Source: Spirochaetales bacterium (GTDB lineage Bacteria; Spirochaetota; Spirochaetia; JABEVK01). From it: a stretch of DNA of 6,371 nt. Below, one piece after another: positions 1-4,714 of this stretch (positions within the stretch are counted from its first letter, which is position 1; each line of letters opens with the position of its first letter). Position numbers and translations under genes: made by a program. The DNA lies in NCBI GenBank assembly GCA_013043995.1, contig JABEVL010000271.1:1-6371 (forward strand), written 5' to 3'. A model generated the notes under the pieces. That model made no database searches and had not been told where the DNA came from. It saw nothing but the letters and a program-made list of their open reading frames with translations.

Positions 1-1
1 G

Positions 2-673
2 AGTCTCTGGTTTTCCCTGCGGACCTTCTCCGAGCCCTACGCGGACTACTCGGGGCTTTACCGCGACAACGCATTTGAAATGAAGGACCTGGTTGCAAAG
101 ATCACGGCTCCGCCGGTTCCCGACGGGGACTCCGACGTGGCGCTCTTACGACGCTTGGGCCCGGTGTACCAGGCGGAGGATGCCCGTGACGGCATTCACA
201 AGATCAACGACTGGCTTCAGGATGACCTTGATATGGTCATCTGCATTGATACGACCAAGAGCATGGCCGATTACTTGAAAACGATTCAGGAAAAATTGCT
301 GCCGAGCATCGAGAAATCGACAAAAGGTTTTAAGCACCTGAGGATCGGCCTGGTTTTTTACAGGGACTACATGGAAGAGTACCTGACCAAGACGATGAGT
401 TTTCAGAGTGATCTGAATCTGGTGCAAGACGAGCTGGACCAGGCTGTCGCCGCTGGCGGCGGGGACATCCCTGAGGCTGTGGTCGAAGGCATCTGGTCAG
501 CGCTGAACGCTTTTGACTGGAAGGCTCCGCACAGGCTCGTCCTGGTCATCGGCGACGCTCCCCAGCACGACATCCCCCGCGGTAAGATCACCGAAGAGAT
601 GATGCACGAAAAAGCCCTGGACGAAAACGTCGAAATCCAGATCGTCAAACTCCCCCCGGGCGGCCCTAACTAG
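2..673 (+). CDS. vWA (von Willebrand factor A) domain protein, 5'-partial
   Basis: The reading frame is open to the left edge, so 223 residues of the C-terminal part are visible. The ATG at 80 has no Shine-Dalgarno sequence and the codons before it read like protein (SLWFSLRTFSEPY), so I treat it as internal. Visible residues 77-215 form a vWA fold. The hydrophobic first strand ends in the MIDAS-type motif DTTKS (D83-S87, a DxTxS variant), followed by LRIGLVFYRDY, then GGGDIPEA, then the strand LVLVIGDAPQH. Such domains bind Mg2+ or another divalent cation and mediate protein-protein contacts. The YRDY...GDIPEA...GDAP pattern resembles bacterial secreted or envelope vWA proteins that I associate with spirochaetes and relatives. 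Location cannot be judged because the N-terminus is missing. The partner and pathway are unknown. The gene converges on the DUF5939-type cyclase, with a 38-base gap between the two stop codons. Confidence 0.85.
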   Translation, partial: SLWFSLRTFSEPYADYSGLYRDNAFEMKDLVAKITAPPVPDGDSDVALLRRLGPVYQAEDARDGIHKINDWLQDDLDMVICIDTTKSMADYLKTIQEKLLPSIEKSTKGFKHLRIGLVFYRDYMEEYLTKTMSFQSDLNLVQDELDQAVAAGGGDIPEAVVEGIWSALNAFDWKAPHRLVLVIGDAPQHDIPRGKITEEMMHEKALDENVEIQIVKLPPGGPN

Positions 674-713
674 GAGGCCTCCCCGGAGTTTTTGGGGCGA
701 GGGGAAAAACCTC
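673..713. terminator. Possible weak bidirectional terminator between convergent genes
   Basis: The gap between the vWA gene and the convergent cyclase contains a perfect 10-base palindrome (GGAGGCCTCC, 673-682). It also holds an imperfect inverted repeat pairing GGAGTTTTT (685-693) with AAAAACCTC (705-713), with one mismatch, one G-U pair and an 11-base G-rich loop. The T5 and A5 arms could supply short U-tracts in both directions. The stem is weak, so this is tentative. Confidence 0.25.
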
Positions 714-1776
714 AGGTGAGGCTGTAGAGTTCGACTTGACCTTCGATCCCTTTCAAGGACGTTTTTTTGCGCCAAATTTTCTTTTTGCGTTCCTTGGTCC
801 AGTTCAGGAGGGTTTTTTTCACCTCGGGATCGTCCAGGATCTCTTGACTGAAGCAGATCATGTGGTTTTCAGCGGTTCCTTGGATGCGAGCCGCCAGATT
901 CACGGCATTACCAAAGTAATCCACCCTGTTGTTCAGGTTGACGACGATCACACCGCCCGAGTGCAGCCCCATCTTGATCTCGAGGCCACCGCCCAGGGCG
1001 TCCCAGGTGATTTTCTGGAACGCTTCGAAGGCGCCCAGAGCGGCACGCATCCCGTCGCTGGGCCGCAAGAAGCTGGCCATGACGGCGTCCCCGATCGTTT
1101 TGACCACAACGCCGCCATTTTTTTCGACTTCGTTGAAAAGCGTTTTAAAGTGGTCCCTGACGATCCTGTACGAGGTCGCGTCCCCGTAGCGGCTGTACAT
1201 CCGGGTCGAATCTTTGATGTCGGTGAAAAGGAGGGTGACGCGGTTCACGTCCAGGCTCTCTTCGACGGAAAGGACGTCGTCACCAAAAAGCTCCCGAAAG
1301 GTCGCGCTGTTGAGGACTTCAAGTCCGGAAAGGAAGGACTTGGGGAGCGAAGACTCTTTTTTCTGAAAGGTCTGGACCATGATGTCAAAAGCTTTCTTGG
1401 AGAGTTCCTCGGGGATCGGGTGGAGGGCCGGGTGAACCGTGAACGTGACCGCCACGTTGGTGTCGAGGCTGTTCCGAAACACCGAGTTGCACAGCGGGCA
1501 TTTTTCGGAAGTTTTAAGTTCGTTGAAGTTGTGCTTAAAACCCGGCAAGCCTCCGCAGAAAGTGCAATAATACGCCCAGTTCAGGCTGAAGGCCCCCGAT
1601 TTAACGGCGTGCAGAAAGATTTCCACCAAGGGGCGAAGTTCGAGTCCCAAGCGGGGCGCCAGCTCTTTCAGGTTGATACGAAAAAGCTGTTCATCGTTGG
1701 CCTGCTCAAGCCATTTTGTCAGCTCACTGGGCACTTCGACATCTTTCATCAGACGATTCCACTCTGAAATTTGCAT
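712..1776 (-). CDS. Class III adenylyl cyclase with N-terminal DUF5939-like zinc ribbon
   Basis: A 354-residue protein predicted to convert ATP to cAMP and pyrophosphate in the cytosol; no signal peptide or membrane segment is seen. Residues 30-120 resemble the DUF5939 region found before many bacterial cyclase domains. It has FRINLKELAPRLGL, a helix, then CTFC (C71, C74) and CPLC (C93, C96), a probable zinc ribbon, then the strand-rich DTNVAVTFTVHPALHP. The cyclase domain spans about 175-354. Metal Asp are D186 (FTDIKDS) and D230 (TIGDA). The adenine-selecting pair is K226 and D286, and the transition-state pair is N293 and R297 in GNAVNLAARI. The spacings (44, 4, 7, 4) match canonical class III enzymes, so it is probably active as a homodimer. 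The ATG at 1776 is chosen because GGGAGAGG lies 3 bases upstream. Adenylyl rather than guanylyl activity is inferred from K226/D286. The signal sensed is unknown. Confidence 0.93.
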   Translation of the reverse strand: MQISEWNRLMKDVEVPSELTKWLEQANDEQLFRINLKELAPRLGLELRPLVEIFLHAVKSGAFSLNWAYYCTFCGGLPGFKHNFNELKTSEKCPLCNSVFRNSLDTNVAVTFTVHPALHPIPEELSKKAFDIMVQTFQKKESSLPKSFLSGLEVLNSATFRELFGDDVLSVEESLDVNRVTLLFTDIKDSTRMYSRYGDATSYRIVRDHFKTLFNEVEKNGGVVVKTIGDAVMASFLRPSDGMRAALGAFEAFQKITWDALGGGLEIKMGLHSGGVIVVNLNNRVDYFGNAVNLAARIQGTAENHMICFSQEILDDPEVKKTLLNWTKERKKKIWRKKTSLKGIEGQVELYSLT

Positions 1777-1779
1777 AAA

Positions 1780-1787
1780 CCTCTCCC
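1780..1787 (-). promoter_or_regulatory. Ribosome binding site of the DUF5939-type cyclase
   Basis: On the minus strand GGGAGAGG is followed by TTT and then ATG. The GGAG core lies 6 bases before the start codon, which fixes the start at 1776 over the later in-frame Met10. Confidence 0.75.
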
Positions 1788-1795
1788 TTGTGCAG

Positions 1796-1809
1796 GTTTC
1801 TTCTGAAAC
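1796..1809 (-). promoter_or_regulatory. Small hairpin in the presumed leader of the DUF5939-type cyclase
   Basis: GTTTC (1796-1800) and GAAAC (1805-1809) form a 5-bp stem with a 4-base loop. It sits 8 bases upstream of the Shine-Dalgarno sequence in the minus-strand transcript. It could modulate translation, but such short stems arise often by chance. Confidence 0.2.
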
Positions 1810-1834
1810 AGATTTTCCGAAAAACCGGATAGAA

Positions 1835-1846
1835 GTAATATACTAC
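1835..1846. promoter_or_regulatory. AT-rich near-palindrome, likely -10 region of the divergent promoters
   Basis: GTAATATACTAC reads GTAGTATATTAC on the other strand, so 10 of 12 bases are shared. It contains TATACT on the plus strand (1839-1844) and TATATT on the minus strand (1842-1837), each one mismatch from the TATAAT consensus. No good -35 hexamer stands at 17 bases on either side, so sigma-70 use without help is unsure. If the minus-strand element is used, transcription would start about 50 bases before the cyclase ATG. The plus-strand element would give a leader of roughly 110 bases for avtA. Confidence 0.35.
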
Positions 1847-1857
1847 GCTGTTTGCGT

Positions 1858-1882
1858 ATTTCTGCCTAAAAAAATCAGAAAT
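1858..1882. repeat. Perfect 7-bp inverted repeat in the divergent region
   Basis: ATTTCTG (1858-1864) and CAGAAAT (1876-1882) flank an 11-base A-rich spacer. The repeat lies between the two divergent genes. It might be an operator for a dimeric regulator or a leader hairpin of avtA; nothing in the window names the regulator. Confidence 0.3.
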
Positions 1883-1962
1883 CTACAAGCAAAGCTCGCG
1901 ACGAAATCTCACCCTCTGAAAAATGGACTTGGGCAAAGCCCGTGTTAATGTTAAGATTCATC

Positions 1963-3237
1963 ATGGAATTTTCATTGTTTGGGCGGAACTTTACTCAAAA
2001 AACGGGCATCCTCGAGCTGATGGACGACCTTGGCCAGGCTTTGGCCGGCGACGGCGAGGTTTCGATGCTGGGCGGCGGCAATCCCGCCTCAATTCCCGCG
2101 ATGAACGAAGTCTGGCGTCAACGGCTCCAGGAGATCCTTTTGCAGGATTCGGGAGTCGAGCTGCTTTTGGCCCAGTACGACACGCCGCAGGGAAACCCGG
2201 GTTTTTTGCAGGCTTTGGCACGATTTTTCAAGGAACGCTTCGGCTGGAACGTTGGACCCGAAAATATCTGCGTGACAAACGGCAGCCAGAATGCCTTTTT
2301 TCTGCTTTTCAACCTTCTGGCAGGCGAGTGGGGACAGGGAAAATCCCGGTCGATCTTGTTCCCTTTGGCACCCGAATACGTCGGTTACGCCGACCAAGCC
2401 CTGGGAAGCGGACACTTTCACAGCCGGCGTCCGCAGGTTGTGCTCCAGGAGTTTCCCTTTTTTAAGTATTACGTCAATTTTGAAGGTTTGGAACTCCGCG
2501 AAGACACCGGGGCGCTTTGTGCCAGCCGCCCTACCAATCCAACAGGGAACGTTCTGACCCAGGACGAGGTCGTTCACCTGGCCGGGCTCTGCCGCCGGTC
2601 GGGCGTTCCCTTTCTGCTCGATAATGCCTACGGAACACCCTTTCCTGGAATCCTTTTTGAAGACGTCGAGCCGTTTTGGGACGAGTCGACGGTGCTCGTG
2701 CTGAGCCTGAGCAAGCTTGGCCTTCCGGCAACGCGCACAGGGATTCTTGTGGCCAAGCCTGAAATCATCCAGGCGGTCACAGCCTCGAACGCCATTTTGA
2801 ATCTGGCGAGTTCGGGGATCGGCCAGTCCCTGGTTCTGCCTTTTTTGGAAAACGGGGCGTTATGGGAACTGTCGAGAAAGATCATTCGCCCGTATTACCT
2901 GGAAGCCAGGGATTTTGCCGTGCAGGCGGCGGTCGAGATCTTTGCCCAGCGTTTTCCCTTTCGGATTCACCGTCCCCAAGGGGCCCTGTTCTTATGGGTT
3001 TGGTTTCCCGAACTGCCCATCCCGACGAGGTCTCTGTACGAACGCCTCAAGGCCCGGGCGGTGGTGGTCGTACCTGGGGAGTATTTTTTCTTTGGGATGG
3101 AGGATGAGGACAAAGACTGGAACCACAGAAGGGAGTGCCTGCGCTTGAACTACGCCCGGCCCAAGGGAGAAATCCTGAGGGGTTTGATGGTCCTTGCCGA
3201 AGAGGTTGAACTGGCCTTCGGTTTGCCCCGGCGCTGA
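1963..3237 (+). CDS. avtA: Valine-pyruvate aminotransferase (AvtA)
   Basis: A 424-residue PLP-dependent fold-type I aminotransferase that exchanges the amino group between valine and pyruvate, giving 2-oxoisovalerate and alanine (EC 2.6.1.66), in the cytosol. It follows E. coli AvtA (about 417 residues, from memory) along its whole length: FSLFG at the N-terminus, MLGGGNPA, TNGSQNAFF (PLP phosphate contacts), LFPLAPEYVGYAD, SRPTNPTGNV (residues 188-197), DNAYGTPFPGI with D220 and Y223 for the cofactor, SLSKLGLP with the Schiff-base lysine K251, and RLNYA with the carboxylate-binding arginine R394. The open frame extends upstream to a GTG at 1942 and an ATG at 1948. I chose ATG 1963 because MEFSLFG aligns with the E. 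coli start MTFSLFG. No start has a strong Shine-Dalgarno sequence. Neighbours on both sides are cyclases on the other strand, so it is probably transcribed alone. Confidence 0.96.
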   Translation: MEFSLFGRNFTQKTGILELMDDLGQALAGDGEVSMLGGGNPASIPAMNEVWRQRLQEILLQDSGVELLLAQYDTPQGNPGFLQALARFFKERFGWNVGPENICVTNGSQNAFFLLFNLLAGEWGQGKSRSILFPLAPEYVGYADQALGSGHFHSRRPQVVLQEFPFFKYYVNFEGLELREDTGALCASRPTNPTGNVLTQDEVVHLAGLCRRSGVPFLLDNAYGTPFPGILFEDVEPFWDESTVLVLSLSKLGLPATRTGILVAKPEIIQAVTASNAILNLASSGIGQSLVLPFLENGALWELSRKIIRPYYLEARDFAVQAAVEIFAQRFPFRIHRPQGALFLWVWFPELPIPTRSLYERLKARAVVVVPGEYFFFGMEDEDKDWNHRRECLRLNYARPKGEILRGLMVLAEEVELAFGLPRR

Positions 3238-3248
3238 GTCCAGAAATA

Positions 3249-3269
3249 CCGCAAAAGCGGCTTCCCGCT
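3249..3269. terminator. Possible hairpin terminator between avtA and the Cache-type cyclase
   Basis: Two overlapping stems share one arm: CCGC-AAAA-GCGG (3249-3260) and AGCGG-CTTC-CCGCT (3256-3269). Read on the minus strand, the second stem overlaps the cyclase TAG stop and is followed by TTTT, a weak intrinsic terminator shape. On the plus strand no T-run follows, so its use by avtA is doubtful. Confidence 0.3.
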
Positions 3270-4572
3270 AGGAACGTTCCAAAAACCAGGTGTGCACGGC
3301 GCCTTTCCCCTTAAGTGTCGTTTCGCCCCGGTCGACGTAGGCGAAGGAGTCGCCCAACTCCTGCTTTACCTCGGTGCTGACGTGGATTTTACCGGGTTGG
3401 CCGCTGGATTCAAGGCGCGACGCGAGGTTGACGGTGTCCCCCCAAAGGTCGTAGCTGAACTTACTCGTCCCGATGACGCCTGCCACAGCTTCGCCGACGT
3501 GGAGACCAATGCGAACCCTCATGTTGAGGCCCAGACTTTCTACGGCCTCGAGCATCTCAAAAGCCATCCTTGCCAAACGCCCGACGGGGTCGTCCACCGG
3601 AAGGGGCAGGCCGCACACCGCCATGTAGGCGTCCCCGATGGTTTTGATTTTTTCGACCCCGTGTTTCAGGCACAGGGCATCAAAGCGCGAAAAAAGGCTG
3701 TTGAGCAGTTTGACGAGTTTTTCTGGCGAGGTTTGGCCTGCGTACTGCGTGAATCCGACGATGTCGCAAAAAAGAATCGCAACCTTGTCAAACTGATTGA
3801 CGATGGTTTTCTCGCCTTCTTTCATCCTGTGGGCAATCGCTTCAGGAAGGATCGATAAAAGAAGGGTGTCCGATTTTTTCTTTTCTTCGGCAATGACACG
3901 GTTGCTGTCCTCAATCTGACGCTCGTAGCGGCGGCTGACGGTGCGCACGGCAAAAGAGATGGGAAAAGCCAAGAGAAAGGCAAAAACAATCGAACCGAGG
4001 ATCAGGAAAAATCGAATTCTGGAAATGTCTGCGTTGATTCTGGCGACGTTTTCGTGCGAGTTGACAACCCAACCCAACGAGGGAATCACCTGGGAGTGAA
4101 CGACCTCTTCCTCGGGCTGGTTGTTGGGTCCAGGAAACTTTAAGAAACCTGAGCTGCTCGTGGGACTTTTGATGGCGACCTGCCAGGGAAGGGCTTTCGC
4201 CTGGTTGAAGGACCTGTCGTACACCGCCCGACGGACGGCCACGGACTGACCGATGAGCTGGGGAAGGGGGTGGCAAAGGAAATCGGTCGTTTTCTGATCG
4301 ACCAAACAAACGAATCCCCGGTCCACGTTGCTTCCGACGATGCTGGCCTGAAAGTCGCGGAGGATGTCGGCCTTAGGCTCTCCTTGATCGACCCTGGCTT
4401 GAATAAACTGTGCCATAGCCTTGGCCTGGCGGGTGTTGACGTCGGCTTGGATCGAAATGTATTGCTTCTGGATGGCGTCCAGCACCAGGGGCATGACCAC
4501 GACACCCACAGCGATAATGGAAAAGAACACGGCCAAAAATGTGTACAAAGGAAGATTTTTTCGGTGAATCAT
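3268..4572 (-). CDS. Membrane class III adenylyl cyclase with extracytoplasmic Cache-like sensor
   Basis: A 434-residue inner-membrane protein predicted to make cAMP in response to an external signal. A short basic N-terminus (MIHRKN) precedes TM1 (about residues 8-31). An extracytoplasmic domain (32-187) has Cache-like features: a long first helix, FVCLVD, LCHP, PQLIGQSV and, near its end, SLGWVVNSHENVARI. TM2 (188-209) leads to a charged helix (about 210-240) and the transducer-like segment LLLSILPEAIAHRMKEGE. The cyclase domain follows with metal ligands D270 (FCDIVGFT) and D314 (TIGDAYM), the selectivity pair K310/D375 (YDLWGD), and N382 and R386. All six canonical residues are present at canonical spacing. 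The frame extends to a TTG at 4596, but I place the start at ATG 4572 because GGGAGG lies 4 bases upstream. No full HAMP domain is evident between TM2 and the catalytic domain. The ligand is unknown. Confidence 0.92.
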   Translation of the reverse strand: MIHRKNLPLYTFLAVFFSIIAVGVVVMPLVLDAIQKQYISIQADVNTRQAKAMAQFIQARVDQGEPKADILRDFQASIVGSNVDRGFVCLVDQKTTDFLCHPLPQLIGQSVAVRRAVYDRSFNQAKALPWQVAIKSPTSSSGFLKFPGPNNQPEEEVVHSQVIPSLGWVVNSHENVARINADISRIRFFLILGSIVFAFLLAFPISFAVRTVSRRYERQIEDSNRVIAEEKKKSDTLLLSILPEAIAHRMKEGEKTIVNQFDKVAILFCDIVGFTQYAGQTSPEKLVKLLNSLFSRFDALCLKHGVEKIKTIGDAYMAVCGLPLPVDDPVGRLARMAFEMLEAVESLGLNMRVRIGLHVGEAVAGVIGTSKFSYDLWGDTVNLASRLESSGQPGKIHVSTEVKQELGDSFAYVDRGETTLKGKGAVHTWFLERS

Positions 4573-4576
4573 GTGA

Positions 4577-4582
4577 CCTCCC
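4577..4582 (-). promoter_or_regulatory. Ribosome binding site deciding the start of the Cache-type cyclase
   Basis: On the minus strand GGGAGG is followed by TCAC and then ATG. This places the start at 4572 rather than at the upstream in-frame TTG (4596), which would put the Shine-Dalgarno sequence inside the coding region. Confidence 0.8.
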
Positions 4583-4601
4583 GCCCGGTATTTCAAAAGT
4601 A

Positions 4602-4611
4602 AAGTATACTT
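4602..4611. promoter_or_regulatory. Palindromic -10 candidate (AAGTATACTT) upstream of the Cache-type cyclase
   Basis: AAGTATACTT is a perfect 10-base palindrome, so TATACT (one mismatch from TATAAT) occurs on both strands. On the minus strand (4608-4603) a start site about 7 bases further would give a leader of about 24 bases that just contains the Shine-Dalgarno sequence, a good fit. The -35 region is poor. The palindrome could also be an operator overlapping the promoter. Confidence 0.4.
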
Positions 4612-4679
4612 AACACGTCGTCAACAAGAAGTCAGAGCATGAGCTGAATTTCTGTTCGGAACCTCCGCGCCCGCCGGCA

Positions 4680-4708
4680 TTGACAGCAAATGGAGCGTCT
4701 TTCATGAT
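4680..4708 (+). promoter_or_regulatory. Sigma-70-like promoter candidate abutting the third cyclase
   Basis: A perfect TTGACA (4680-4685) is followed after exactly 17 bases by CATGAT (4703-4708), which matches 4 of 6 positions of TATAAT. The predicted start site falls at about 4715, the A of the ATG of the downstream cyclase. The mRNA would then be leaderless or nearly so, which agrees with the lack of a well-placed Shine-Dalgarno sequence. An upstream promoter is not excluded. Confidence 0.4.
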
Positions 4709-4714
4709 GGGGGG

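Noticed and set aside
80..82. ATG as the true start of the vWA gene
   Set aside because: No Shine-Dalgarno sequence precedes it and the frame stays open with protein-like codons to the left edge, so it is more likely an internal Met.
736..1767. Long plus-strand open frame opposite the DUF5939-type cyclase (343 codons)
   Set aside because: It is antisense to a gene with complete cyclase motifs and a good Shine-Dalgarno sequence. Its own translation shows no recognisable domain.
1923..2465. Plus-strand frame beginning 40 bases before avtA
   Set aside because: It overlaps avtA in another frame, has no family resemblance, and avtA matches its family end to end.
3271..3280. Perfect palindrome GGAACGTTCC beside the Cache-type cyclase stop
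   Set aside because: It lies within the last codons of the cyclase (Glu-Arg-Ser) and has no spacer or context that supports a separate site.
3292..3858. Plus-strand open frame opposite the Cache-type cyclase (188 codons)
   Set aside because: It lies fully inside the catalytic region on the other strand and reads like a shadow of it, with no motif or ribosome binding site.
4573..4583. TGTGA half-site resembling a CRP operator near the Cache-type cyclase
   Set aside because: Only one half is present, there is no matching TCACA at the correct spacing, and it overlaps the ribosome binding site.
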